From assembly GCA_009823395.1 (NCBI GenBank), contig CM020502.1, positions 2,723,001-2,787,000 on the forward strand: a DNA stretch of 64,000 bases, read 5' to 3'. This DNA is from Thamnaconus septentrionalis. Taxonomy: Eukaryota > Chordata > Actinopteri > Tetraodontiformes > Monacanthidae. The notes below the pieces were generated by a model. It saw only the letters and a list, made by a program, of their open reading frames with translations. It was not told the DNA's origin and searched no databases. Below are positions 14,048-26,315 of the stretch, piece after piece (position 1 is the stretch's first letter; every line of letters begins with the position of its first letter). The position numbers were made by a program, and so were the translations under genes.

Positions 14048-14450
14048 TTTTAAGGTTAAGTGTGTAATATTTGGAGATTTGAGAAGAAGCAGCGACATCA
14101 AGTGGTTTAATTTTGGATTGCAGTGCTCACCCTCTCCAACCTACCTATCCCGAGCTTGCCAGTGACATACGGTGGCCTTCGCACTCAAACCTGGATACCT
14201 CAAACACCTTCTTAATTGTTTTATTTGAAGACGTGAGCGCTCACCCTAAATGCAGAAATATGGCAGTGCAAGATGGCAGCTAATTGGGAGCAAGACCCTT
14301 ATTGCTGGATGTATATTCTTGTATATAAATAAGAACCATTCTAAGGGTTGGGAAACCCAATTACTTATATTGTACTGCGAGTATGCAATTTTATGAATGT
14401 ATTTATGGACAGTATGTTAAGCTTTTACCAATATAAAAATTATTCCATCT
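14048..14450 (-). mobile_element. MITE family 1, copy B (truncated)
   Basis: This copy is inverted relative to copy A. The landmarks appear as reverse complements: AGGTTAAGTGTGTAATATTT at the left, AAGATGGCAGCTAATTGGGAG, TTCTAAGGGTTGG near 14339, and GTTAAGCTTTTACCAATATA at the right. The expected terminal GGTCC end is missing, so the right side looks deleted. Confidence 0.75.
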
Positions 14451-16110
14451 TTAATGTGGATGTGAAATAACCAGTGCAAAGGCTTTGCTTCTCTCCTTCA
14501 TGGCATCTCCTCTTACACCTGTGTCCCGTTTTACAGCTTGCAGCAGTTCATAACAAAAACGATTGCTAATTCATTGCTAGTTCTCAGAATCCTCAGATCG
14601 ACCAAAAACACCCTCTGCTGGAGCTTTGCAAGCTGCGTGGGCGAGAATCCTGAGCCGACCTCGTATTGCGAGTGCCTACTGGTGACCGGTTCCGTTTATT
14701 CACTTTCGCCGTATCAAGTAAATATGAAAGACTATTATATATAATGTCCGCCAATTAAAAGAGAGGCTCAATGAGTCTTTTGACACGAGAAACAAAGTTC
14801 ATTTCCTCATGGATACCCAGGATGGGATGTTGTGAACCTGACGACCCAACAGGATATCTGATAAGTGGGTGAAGCTGACTGCGTTTTTTGCCAAGAAACC
14901 ACTTCCCACTCTAACATGTCCTTATATAGGTGCAGCACGATCCTCGCCCCCTTTTTTCCAACGGGTTGAAACCCTTGAAGGCCACTTTGGTTAACTAGGC
15001 CTGACAGGCACCACCCAGCCGCATCAGAACCACATCCAGTCCCGGCGGACTGCACGCACACCTCCTTCCCCGCGCCCCTGACCCACACCCCGACCCCCGC
15101 TCTTTTCTCTTTTTAAGACCGGAGAGCATGAAAAACAAGGATCGCCTATCGCTGTCTCGTGGCCTGTAAATTTCCCCGACGGCGCCCGTGGGAGCCATGC
15201 ATTTTCACATATGGCAAACCCAGTCTGGGCTTTTTTTTTTTTAATGGGATGAATTGTTTTGGGATTCGGCGAGAAGAAAAGGAGTCGAGGAGAAAAAAAA
15301 AAGAACCGTCTGTGGCAAGACTAAGGCTAAGGGGGAGGGAGAAGAAGGGGTGTTTGGTGAAGCTCCGGGCAGGACGTTGTGTTTAATGTGCGGCGGAATG
15401 ACTTACTGACTCGCAGCACTCTGAACTTTGATTTTGCTTTCCAAGAGATTCTTCGGCTACGAGCCCCACAAAGGAGTGACCCTGGCTCAACATAACTCAA
15501 GTGCTACACACACACACACACACACAGGCTCACACACTGCTCACGCTCAGGAGTGGGCCGGCCAGTTCCAATCCATTGTTGCGTTGTGTGTACAGTGGAG
15601 TTCAACCCGGGGCTTCTGTTTCGCGCACACAACACGTGTTAACACTCAGATACAATCTTTTGCTGCGCCAATCTGCTCGAGATAGGGTGATGCTCGGAAA
15701 AGAAGTTTACACAAGAGGCTCCAAACGAGAATTAAATCCTCATGTGCTAATTGTAAAATTGTAATTGTAAAGAAAAGGTCAATTGTTAAGTGTTTGCGTT
15801 AATGAGAGTTTAGGGAGAAGTGGTTGTCGGTGTTGGTTGTGTCTTTGAAACTCAACTTCAGTGGGACCGGCGGCCCCCTAGTGGACCACCAACCAGACAT
15901 TTAGACTGAAGTGAGCTTCAGCACATGAAGGCAGAAGACTTCAACATGCCTTGGAAAGCCTCTCAGAACAGATATAATTGTATTAAAGTTCCCATAATTT
16001 ACTGTACTTACGTTTTATACAACAACTCTCAACCCTTGGCCTCTCGATAACCCCACTCCTCCAACTGAAAACAGAGAAAAGCCCACCCATTTCTTCTTTT
16101 GCCTGAATGG
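14451..16110. other. Gene-free stretch
   Basis: Only short unrecognised open frames. A short CA microsatellite lies at about 15508-15526 and a T-run at about 15231-15242. Confidence 0.5.
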
Positions 16111-16300
16111 TACAGGATCTTTGTGATGCCACAAAGGGAACTGATACCTCTTTGAGGTTGGCGACTATACCTCCAGTTTGCTGATCCTCCTTGGGCCACT
16201 TGTTGTTGCCCCTTCCTGTACATGAGGAAGGCATGATTAACAGGAACAAAATGCAGCATTTTTTAGTTGGCTGGCTGTGAACAGAGGGCTAGATATGCAT
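16110..16300 (+). repeat. Repeat family 2 copy
   Basis: The core CTTTGTGATGCCACAAAG is at 16119-16136, followed by GGGAACTGATACC. GGCTGTGAACAGAGGGCTAG follows near 16273. The order and spacing match the copies at 22300 and 45252. Termini are not defined. Confidence 0.55.
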
Positions 16301-17070
16301 TTTTCTTGAGACTCTTTGAAGACTTTATGGAAAAGGGGGATCTTTTGAGGCTGTTCCACTCGAGTCTGGGTCAAAAAAAAAAAAGTTTAAAAATTACAGT
16401 AATCTGGGACCTTTGAAGTTTGTTTTGAAAGCCTCTCAGAACCATGTGACCGATGTTACGAAAATAAATTACATTTGTCTCCAAGATGGATTCATTTTCT
16501 CTCCCTAAAGATAGTGCATGGTGCGTGTTCGAATGCATCTGCTTTCTGATGATGTCAGCAGTGCCTCATGGCGGTCTGGCATCTGGAGATATTACAGCCT
16601 TATTTATGTACGGTGGAAGGAAGCTGAGACGCTCGGTTTCACCTATATTTACGTGAAGAGAACCAACCTAAACACAACCTGAATCAGGGCCTTTTATAGT
16701 TGAGCCGCTGCATTGATCGCAAGCACTCGCCACATATTTTTTCCCATTAGGCTGTTTAAAAATGGACTTTTCCGACCTTTAAGGAAGTTCCGATCCAAAG
16801 GGGCCCCTATTAACTGTGTCATTCTCCTCTAATAAAACCACACCCTCGTCTCGAGGGATGTTCCACTCCTCGCCCATCCGACCACCAAACGCTGCCTTGT
16901 TCGGGCCACAAATCAGTTTTTGTTTATTATACTTATTTTGTCATATTATACACTACCAGTCAAAAGTTTGCACTCGCCGTCTCATGCAATTTTATAAATT
17001 ATCCTTACAACTTTGTATACTGCAGATAGATACTGAAGACATCAACTATATGAGCAAGATATATGTAGTT

Positions 17071-17104
17071 GTATATACATATATATATATATATATATAT
17101 TCAA

Positions 17105-17151
<47 letters not shown>
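17071..17151 (+). repeat. (TA)n(GT)n compound microsatellite
   Basis: A TA run (17081-17100) leads into a GT run (17111-17150). Alternating purine-pyrimidine sequence over about 80 bp. Confidence 0.95.
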
Positions 17152-20100
17152 GTCTGGATGCATTGAGGCTCTAATACCTTGTTTATTTTCTTTTCGCTCT
17201 GTCATAAAGGGAGACGGCTAATTTCCCCGCCTACGTTTCTTCCACTCCACCCTAAACAACCTGTAAACCTCCTGATTTATTGTTGTTGCAGCTGAGCTGA
17301 ATCAAAGAGGGGCAGTGGCACAGACAGGAAAGGCTGTGGGGAGGGGACGGGAATGACTTTTTCTGGCCAAAGGCTACGATCCGCAGACAGCTGCGCACGG
17401 CATTTTTAAAAGCAATACCCCCAGTGTGGCATGTGGACGTCTGTTGCAGCCAACTCCATTTCCTAGCAGGTGCGTCTGGAAGGAAATCAAAGTTGAAAGG
17501 GGTGTGGGGATAGAGACGGTATTTGTGGTGGTGGAAGACTGTGTATTGGTTTGAGAATGACTTGTAGAAACAATCATAAAGGAATGTTTTGACTTAAAAA
17601 CTTTAGGCACTAACATAAACTAGTAAATACTTGTTAAACCCCCAATTTTCTTAAGTGGCAAAATACCTTTATTATATCCTGATATACAGAATACTTTTTT
17701 GATTTTCCTAACATGCCCAGTGGGAGATTTTGCAGGGTTCCTAATTGCCTTCCAAAAAGAGACTTGGAGGGGGATTGGAACCGGCTTCAAAATTCAAAAC
17801 TGGCCAATCAGAATTTCTGCTTCTACTTAAAAGCATTATAGCACACAGAGAGACACGCATTACAGACATAGCATCATAGCCCTGTGGTGAGTTGATATCT
17901 ATGTTTTCATGTATGTTATAAACTAAAATCTTGCTTAAGCTAGTTGATGGTAAAGCAAAAAAATATACCAAAGAAAATCTTCCTCTCTTTTGCTCCTCTG
18001 TAGCATCCATGCTAATTCTATTTTTACAAGCAGTCATGCTAGTGGTCATTTCATTGCTACTTTAAGGAAGTTACCTCGCTTTGTAGACCTAAAAACTTCA
18101 AAGATTAAAAGTTTAAAAGTTCAACACTGCATGAAACTGACATATCACTATGTTATTTCTACTGTATAACTCTTGAATTTATGTGTATACAATTCTGGAG
18201 TCTGATGTGTTTCAACTGTCCTGAGCGAAAACAATGATGGCACACTCAGGCTCCTCGTGCCATCGTATGATTGTTCCTCGACAGACATAATCGTCCAGAT
18301 GTCTTTTAATTTTTTGACCCCCTTTCAACATCATACAGCTGCAGACAGCCACGCTGATCGACTGACTAATTCACTCAACCAAAATCCTGCTGGGGGATGT
18401 GTTTGCGATCCAAAAGTGTAATCTCTTCAACATGTTGAAGATTCGTTCTTAGATCAATCATTGTTTTCTGGCAGCACCTCACACATTTTTTTTTTTTTTT
18501 ACCCATTTTTTTTTCCCCTTTTCTGTTCCCTGATCAAAAAGTTCATCAGTCAAGAGAAGTTAAGAACGCTTGTTTGAATATCAAAAGGCTTGAAACTTTG
18601 ATATTTTGGCAGCATCTTGTGTAAATGGACTGTTAGCCTTTCTGATTTCTCAAACAAGCGCTGGATCAGCTGCTGAGAACAAGAAATAAGCAAGTAAAAA
18701 ATAGAAGCTGGGGACAAGTTCTCTGCTGTGCATGTGTGTTTGAGCGACTGACTGACTGACTGACGTTTTTACATTAACTTTGATGTTAAACAATGAACTT
18801 TAACCTTGATGACACCAGTCGAGGGACACTGCATAATCTGTACGGAAATATCAATTCAGCATGCATGTGTTAAAGCAAAATATTGAAGCACGATATAGAC
18901 AAATTCTGAGGATTTTTTTTGCAAGTCACTTAAACCTTTTGCAAAAACCTTTTCACAGTCGCAAGTATGCAGAAACAGTATCGGCAGCATGTGGAGTTGG
19001 TCTTGTATCCTCAGTAGATGTGTCACAGAAAAGGAAGTGGTGATGAACACCAACTTGAGTCTAGAGTTTTGTGTTGGAGCAATTTTGACTAAGTTTGCAT
19101 TTATACATATGCAGATGATGTTGTGTTTTTAATTGCCGATTTAAATAAACAGGGAAGAAATTAGCCCCTCAATCTGCTGCTTTCTGCTTCTAAATGCCTC
19201 CCACTGTAGTACAGACCTCATTCCCACTGCTCACACCCGACCCACTTCCCTCTATTCCCATTGCATGCACCCTCTCCTGCTGCACTACATCCTCTTACAC
19301 GCATGAATCCTTCCTCTCTATCCTCCACCTCCTCCATCACGTCTTACCAAAATCCCCGCTTTGATTTTCTCGGCTTCCTGCTCTTTGCCTTTCGCACCCT
19401 TGCTTTTTTCCCACAATACCCTCAATACTCTCAAACCTCCCGCCCTCCCATAGTCGACGCTGCTGGGAACTTGTGCAGCCGCGTGGCATCAGAAGAAACC
19501 TCAACATCTGGGTCTGCCCGAGTCTGTCCTGAAAACCAGGCTCCGCGAGCACATGCAGCTGTGTAAACAGCTTGCGTCTAAATATGCAAGCTATGCAGCC
19601 CAGCGCCAGGATCCCCACCAGCTCGCTGTGAGAAGAAATATTAATAATGGTAATAATGACAGAGGAAATACCTTTGCGTGGGACCTTGCCGTGTTATTGT
19701 GTGACATCGGAGCATGGGAAATATGACAGGCCTCGGGCTGCTGCCACAAAAAAAAACAACCACGCATCCACGCAAAGCATGTGCGCAAGAAAATACACAA
19801 AGTGTCTGCCAGCGTTGTTTGACGCTGTGGTAACCTTGGGCACTTTGATCACACAATAAAAGTGGGGATGAATGAGTTCAGATCATCATCAGCATGGTGG
19901 AGACGACAATGCGTGACCCAAGTGAAGCCAATTTCCCTCACTCGTTGTGCTTGCGGCTTACTCGTTATTGGGCCACTAATTTTTTCGCGAGGCCAAGGGG
20001 GCGCTGACGTCATAACTGAGTCTTTGCGGTTACTCTCATCTCCTCTTATTGCTGAAAACACCGGAATGGGTACCTGTAAACCTTCTGAACTTGTGAACTC

Positions 20101-20840
20101 TGGTGATTGAATCTCAGCGTTAATGACCTTTAATAGATCCTTTCCCAAGCAGTCATTTTGGGTAGAAATTGTTGGGTCAACACAGGTGGTTCCAATGACG
20201 CGCAACACAATTCAGTTCCACTCCGGGTAAAAAAAAAAAAGAAGAGAGGTCCAGATGTTGCTCTTGTGCCTGTTGGCTGACTGCAGAGGGTCTGCATCCA
20301 TCAGGAACATGAGCAACTGAAAAATTTGCATGTTCCCATTCTTTTTGAAAAATGTAATAGAGAGTAATATACGGCTCATGAAAGCTTACTGAATATTAGG
20401 CGCCAACACTCAAGTATGAGCTCTACACTTTTTTCTGTATAATTTGTTACACCTGATATCAGTTCTTGATTTTTCATCATAGACCGGGGTGAACCGCCTC
20501 ACTAGATTACTATGCGAACGTGACAGATCTACTCAATATTTTGCTCCGTAATACCTTGGAAGTTGGGGGTTAAAAAAGTACTGTCCCAATTCTGGGGAAT
20601 TGGATTGACAGGTTTGGAAGCACAAATCAGGAAGAACGCCCCCTCCTCCTCCCCAACCCTCCGCATCCTCTGTGTTACACATTGTCACATTGTCTTCTTT
20701 GCCATCATCTGCAATCAGCGCTTTTATTGCATTTCTGGCCAGCTTGTTGACGGGACATTCAGCGCCCAACAAAGGTGTGCAGCTCTGATAAACTTATGGT
20801 ATTTCCTGGAATTTTTAAATAAATACTTTGCTCGATATGA
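17152..20840. other. Gene-free stretch
   Basis: No supported exon. It includes a T-run at about 18487-18500, a GACT tandem near 18743-18764 and unrecognised short open frames. Confidence 0.5.
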
Positions 20841-20846
20841 GTAGTG

Positions 20847-20847
<1 letters not shown>

Positions 20848-20878
<31 letters not shown>
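20848..20878 (+). repeat. (CA)n microsatellite
   Basis: About 15 CA units. Confidence 0.95.
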
Positions 20879-20883
<5 letters not shown>

Positions 20884-21201
20884 TACGCACAGCAATTGAA
20901 GTGTCTGTAAAGTCCCGCCTGTTGAGAGCTGAAGTGTGCACAAAGGCCAGGATATAGTGCAACAATGGGGCAGCGCACACAGCGCCAGCAGCTGAGCCCG
21001 GCTCGATGAGACTTGGCTAAACTCGGATTAACATTGGGCCCGTAGCTTTAGTAATGATTCAGTGCTGCTAAAATTAAACGTAAGCAAGATCTGTCTCACG
21101 TCTGCTTTGGCGCACATTTTGAAGAAACACAGATTTGGGGCTGTTGAGCGTTTTGTGTGTGGAGTGGATTATCTCACAGGGAGACATTGGCCTATTCTTT
21201 C

Positions 21202-21203
<2 letters not shown>

Positions 21204-21252
<49 letters not shown>
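21204..21252 (+). repeat. (CT)n microsatellite
   Basis: About 24 CT units without interruption. Confidence 0.95.
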
Positions 21253-21258
<6 letters not shown>

Positions 21259-21847
21259 CTTCGCCTCAAACTGCAAAACAACACTCAGGCCTACTTGAGA
21301 GTGCTCTGGGCTTTTGGATGAGTTTGGTTTCTGGCACGGAGTCATCCTGCACAAGAATCTGGCTGCTGTCCAAGGACAATATTTGTCAGAGTAGCCTCGT
21401 TTCAGACCTTTGCTGTTTATTACATTCTGCAGCCTCTACTCGTTCAAACGCCGGGCTTCACATTCCACCTGGAGATTTTAAATTGAAAAAGCCCTTTCCG
21501 TGTTTTTAATCACTCCGAAAAATGTTTTTCAAAGGAAACTCATTGGCTGTTTTTAATCAGCGCATACAGCTGTGCCGGGGAGCGAGGAATAAAAAAAAAA
21601 AAAAAAAAATTATAATCGAATCATACGGTTCAAATCATTTCTATTAGCATTCTTGAAGACATCACAGTGAGGGAGCCTCTGCTTTGCGTGTCAGCCTGTT
21701 GAAGAAGGGAGATGTGAGTGGAGTGGATCATCTCAGCCAGTTTTTAATTTCTGCTCTCTGCAAAACGTCCTTGATAAAGTGTTGCAGCAACTCCAGCCTC
21801 AGTCCACCAGTTGACTCCTGTTGAAACTGGAGGCAACGCAGCAGCAT

Positions 21848-21856
<9 letters not shown>

Positions 21857-21899
<43 letters not shown>
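21857..21899 (+). repeat. (CAG)n microsatellite
   Basis: About 14 CAG units directly after ATC repeats. It lies in an open frame read as poly-Ala (21811-22143), but that frame has no recognisable homology on either side, so I do not treat it as an exon. Confidence 0.95.
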
Positions 21900-22294
21900 T
21901 ATTTTGTATGTTGTGCAGCTCGTGTTTTTGCATTGGATCTCGGAGAAGTGGCTGCGAATGCAAAATGTGATCCAGATTGCCCCCTGCTCAATTGCACGTA
22001 TCCCACTGGAGGATTTGAAAACTCCACAAGTGGCATCAAATGGTGAAGGGCTACCACCACTCCCCTACCCCACTTCTTTTTTTTTGCAGCCGCAACGTGG
22101 CACGCTGGGGTCTGTAAGTCTTCCGATAAATCAGTCAGTGTGAACTGAAAGCACGCAACACATTCAGAATGGGATCAGGTAGCGGCACTGTCTAACTCAT
22201 TGGGTTTTGGGTTGAATTTGAGCGGTTGGCATTAAATTACGTTGTTGCTGTTGGAAATGCGCGCCATTATGCAAAATCGACTTCTACTCTACTA

Positions 22295-22465
22295 TGGGAC
22301 TTTGTGATGTCAGAAACTCTTGTGAACAATCCCAGCCTGGTGTTTGTTGCAATCTGTTGGTTCCAACACGCAGAAGGTTCCAATAAATCACTTTTTCTTC
22401 CTGCTTTCTGTGGTAGTCTTTTTGCAGGAAGCTGTAAACTGAATGCTAGATCTGCTGTTTTCTGG
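22295..22465 (+). repeat. Repeat family 2 copy
   Basis: ACTTTGTGATGTCAGAAACT at about 22299 is followed 130 bp later by TTTGCAGGAAGCTGTAAACT. These are the same two landmarks in the same order as in the 45252 copy, but more diverged. Confidence 0.45.
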
Positions 22466-24016
22466 CAATCTGCAGCAGTTTTAGGGACTAATTAATTGTG
22501 CACAGGTGCTCCACTGGTGTCTGGATTGAAAGAAATAACAGAAAGATCTGAAATTCACACAGCAAAATCTGAACCCATGTGAGCCTGCTTCCCTCCAGAC
22601 TGACTCTTGTGCTATTGTTTGGTTGGCTTTTCGCTGGGATCTCAACGACAGGTATGCCGCCGCCGTCTTTGTCTCTGTGCCGCCCCCTTCGCCACTCCAA
22701 CTCCTTCCCATCCAATGGCAGTCGGCCACATCAGCCTCAGGTTCTTTATTGTGAACTCAACGGAAACCCTGTCTGTCCATTGTTTGAGAGCCCTCTTCCC
22801 GACAGGGCACAGTTGCCACAGCTCTCAGCGGCCCGCGCTTGAAAAATGCATGGCATGTTAATGGCTAACATTAGGGGCTAACCAACCCCTCCCATCCCCC
22901 ACCCTCCATCCCCAGAACCCCCTACTCCCACCAACTGCACCCCCCTCCTCTCCAACTCCCGGACGACTTTTCCATTAGTGCTGGTTGGCCGTTGTCTTTC
23001 CCCATGTCAGGTCGCCCAACTAGCATAGCGCTGCTGCTGCAGCACTATGTTTTGACTGTGACTGTCTCGGCATTCACTCCAAACATACACACGCGGCATT
23101 CTTCCTCCACTGAGCGTGACTTTACGGCGCAGTTAAGTCATTACCGCCGCTTTTAAAATAAACACATCCGGTGGCGCTGGGTTTTTGTTTGGCGGCCGGC
23201 GACCGTTACTACGTTGTGTCGCGGCGGAATGAAAAACAACAAACGCACGCATAGGCCCAAAGTTTCCCCCAACGAACGAGACGGAGCTTCCCGCTCAGAA
23301 ACCCCCTCCCGACCGCCCTGTTGTCCCGGTGACTCCAGCGAGATGGCATGAATGGTATGCAGCCGTGTGCGTTTGAATCTGGCCCGTGTCGTGCCCCCGC
23401 CATATTCCCCTCTTCCTGTTTGGCGAAATACATCAAAAAGGAGGGCAGTGAAGTGCATGCCATGGGCTGAAGCCCAAGGGAGCCTCTCATTTGGGGCCTC
23501 GGCGCAACATACAGCTATAGTTTGTTGCTGGAGCCCCGTTGGCTAGGCTACTTCTTTTTTTCTGCCTCTTTTTCTTTCTCTTTTTTTGGCCACTCGCAAG
23601 TATACAAGCGCCAGAAATAAAAATGCCACTGAGCGCTAAAAAGAAAAAACACTCATTCATCCCAGCCTCTCTCTGCCCTCAGAATCAAGAGCTCCGAACT
23701 GGATTCGAGTGACGCTGTTCAGATTTTTCTTTTTTCTTTTTTCAAAATCAAATCGGAAATCATCAGATCAGAACGAGGCCTCCTCTGTGCTGAACGTGCA
23801 GATGAATCAAATTATGTCTGTAGAGTCGACAGGTTGGAACGTCCCCCTGGCGCTGCAAGTCATACGTGACTCAAAATGCAGACGGCTCCGAGCATAAACT
23901 CAGGTTTTTAATAAGGCCTGACGTCCTGTTCCAGTCTTTTCAGTGTCTTTACTGAACCTATTGCCTGACACTGCAGTCTCCCGGTTCCCTTTATGCGGTG
24001 CTTGATATCACTAGAA
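22466..24016. other. Gene-free stretch
   Basis: A pyrimidine-rich patch (22880-22960) and several short unrecognised frames. No exon supported. Confidence 0.5.
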
Positions 24017-24326
24017 CAGGCATGGGCATATGCGGCCCCTTAAGCCTTTTAATCTGGCCCGCCAAACTTGATGTAATGTAGTGTTTTAAGAGTCATTTCA
24101 ATGAAGAGCTAAATACGGTGGGGCTTCAAAGACACTGGTTTTGTTGTCATGCTTTTGTTCATTTTCAATTGACACTAAAGCACATGTCTTCTACATATCC
24201 CATGATATATTTTTTCCTCCTATGAGGTGGGTCACCAAAACACTCCATCCATCTGCCTGTTCTGGCCCCTCTGTCACATTTTAGAACCCATTGTGGCCCA
24301 CCAGTCAAAATGTTTGCCCACCCCTG
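24017..24326. mobile_element. hAT-like MITE (Charlie/Tip100-type ends)
   Basis: The left end CAGGCATGGGCATATGCGGC and the right end TGTTTGCCCACCCCTG form an imperfect terminal inverted repeat around the CAGGGGTGGGCAAAC motif typical of hAT elements. Just outside lie CACTAGAA (24009-24016) and CACAAGAG (24327-24334). These match at six of eight bases, as expected for an aged 8-bp hAT target-site duplication. The 310-bp body has no transposase remnant. Confidence 0.85.
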
Positions 24327-24334
24327 CACAAGAG

Positions 24335-25356
24335 CAATCTGAAGTAAGATCAGTTGCATTGTTATAGGTCTGTCACACCCCCTGACCCCCAAATAATATA
24401 ATATAATAATAAAAGTTTAGTTTATTTTAGTTTAGTTTTGCTCATAATTGCAAAATGATGTTTGCTTCCTTCTTTCTGTTTCAGCTCATTTCCTTTTCCA
24501 GGTCGGTTGCCAAATTGTGTTGACACATGCGAGTAGGTGTCAGACACAAGTCCCCTTTTTGAAAGTGAGATGTAAGAATTTGGCACCACAGATCCAGCCC
24601 TTAAAATTTCTCAACTCTATTTGTGACATTTTGTTCCCGTCATGCCTCCGATGGAGTTGTGTGAAAATTGATTTTTTAATTTTTTAGCATTTAGACTTGG
24701 CACCGTCCTCGTGACAGACCAATGAATGTACAGCAGTGAAAGTGCTTTATTCTTGCCCGCTTCTTAAAAAAGAAAAAAAGTATCATTTGGAAAATGTAGC
24801 CGAGGAATAATTACTGCACTGTCCCACAAACAAACTCCTTCATTATCAAGCTGTACTTATTTAAACCTGTTGACACCGGGAGCGGCGGTGCGGTGTATGT
24901 ATGATTCATGGACTCACTGCTTGATTTAATAGCATAATATCCCCCACGGAAAAATGTGTTGCCACTTCACAGTCTGTGTCGCCGACTGAGGAATGTTATC
25001 AGGCCGGCAGACGCTGCAGTGGAGCTATCATCGAAAACCCACACTGGAGCTTTGCTGCTCACGGCCGCTGCATTATCTGCACTGCGCTGACGACTGTCAA
25101 AACACGGGAGGAAAGTCTGCAGACGCAGGCTGCCGGGATACTCGACACTGCTCCTTATCTGTGCCCTAACCCTCCAAAGTGCACCAAGGCAGGAGCGCAA
25201 CTGTTGAAACCTTGAAGAGCGGCTCGAGCACCTCCCCCCCGCCGTCTCACTTTCGATATGACAGACGTGCAGATTAGTCAAATCAGACCTTGATGAGCGT
25301 TGGCGCTCGGCCGTCGCAGGGTAGATGTCTGAAAAATATAGGGGGTGAGTGGGAAG
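24335..25356. other. Gene-free stretch
   Basis: Short unrecognised frames only, with a small AATAT-rich patch near 24392-24412. Confidence 0.5.
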
Positions 25357-25790
25357 TTAAAGGTCCAGTGTGTAATATTTGGCTTGATTTATGATTTTTG
25401 TATTGGCAAAAGCTTAACATACTTCCCATAAACACATTAATAAAGGTGTGTACTCAAAGTACAATAAAAGTGATTTGGTTTTTCTACCCTTAGAACAGCT
25501 CTTGTTTATACATAAGAATATAGATAGAACAAGATCTTGCTCCTAGTTAGTTGCTATCTTGCAGCACATTTCTGACAGCGCATTTCGTAATGAAGGTGAC
25601 TGCTTACATCCTCAAATAGACCAACGAAGATGAAGGTGGACGAGGTATCCAGGTTTGGGTGTGCAGGCCACTGTAGTTCACTGGCAAGCTCGGGAGGGAG
25701 TGGAAGAGTGAAAGGCGCTACGATGTAAAATGCAGTAATTAAACACATGACCATTAAGAATGGAGGTTTTGGTGTGTAACCTATTAATGA
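25357..25790 (+). mobile_element. MITE family 1, copy C
   Basis: The left terminus TTAAAGGTCCAGTGTGTAAT is the best preserved in the window. Internal landmarks: TTCTACCCTTAGAACAG, CTCCTAGTTAGTTGCTATCT, and GCAGGCCACTGTAGTTCACTG. The right end (GTGTGTAACCTATTAA) is decayed. The SINE begins about 15 bp later, so this is part of a repeat cluster. Confidence 0.85.
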
Positions 25791-25804
25791 TATTAAAGCT
25801 AAAA

Positions 25805-26078
25805 GATTAAAGTCCCAGTGATTGTCACATCCCGAAGGATGCGGAATTTGTCCTCCGCATTTGACCCATCATCCCCTGAGAGAGCGGTGGGCAGCTGCAG
25901 TGCTGCGCCCAGGAATCATTGGGTGATCTAACCCCCCAATTCCAACCCCGAATACTGAGTGCCAAGCAGGGAGGCAATGGGTACCATTTTACAGTCTTTG
26001 GTATGACTCAGCTGGGGATCAAACCCACAACCTACCAGTCTCAGGGCGGACACTCTACCACTAGACCACTGAGCTGGA
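25805..26078 (-). mobile_element. tRNA-derived SINE (V-SINE-like)
   Basis: Read on the minus strand, the 5' part carries an RNA polymerase III A box (GTGGTCTAGTGGTAGAG, plus positions 26053-26069) and a B box (GTGGGTTTGATCCCC, about 26013-26027). A body follows containing GGGGATGATGGGTCAAATGC and a 3' tail ending TGACAATCACTGGGACTTTA. This arrangement and tail match a widespread fish SINE type. The head is longer than a bare tRNA remnant and the tail is complete, so it looks like a near full-length insertion. Confidence 0.85.
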
Positions 26079-26187
26079 ATGAGTAAGTATCATTCTTTTC
26101 TTTTTTCAAACTTCCCTCCTAAAACTGGCACCTCGCGGTGCAAGCACTGGCTGATTCATCCTAAATAAATAAATAAATAAATAAATA

Positions 26188-26315
26188 CTGCGATGAACTG
26201 GCGACTTGTCCAGGGTGTCACCCTGCCTTCGCCCTAAGACAGCTGGGATAGGCTCCAGCAGACCCCCGTGACCCTGAATTGGAATAAGCGGGTATAGAAA
26301 TGAATTAATGAATGA
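26188..26315 (+). mobile_element. LINE/SINE 3'-tail fragment (L2/CR1-like fish type)
   Basis: Contains the landmark strings GAACTGGCGACTTGTCCAGG, GACAGCTGGGATAGGCTCCA and CCCGTGACCCTG, then AATAAGCGGGTATAGAAATG and a short-repeat tail. This is a common 3' end of fish retroposons. A shorter copy lies inverted at 51679-51733. Family assignment is from memory only. Confidence 0.7.

Noticed and set aside
21811..22143. Frame with poly-Ser and poly-Ala runs
   Set aside because: Produced by the CAG microsatellite; no homology beyond it.
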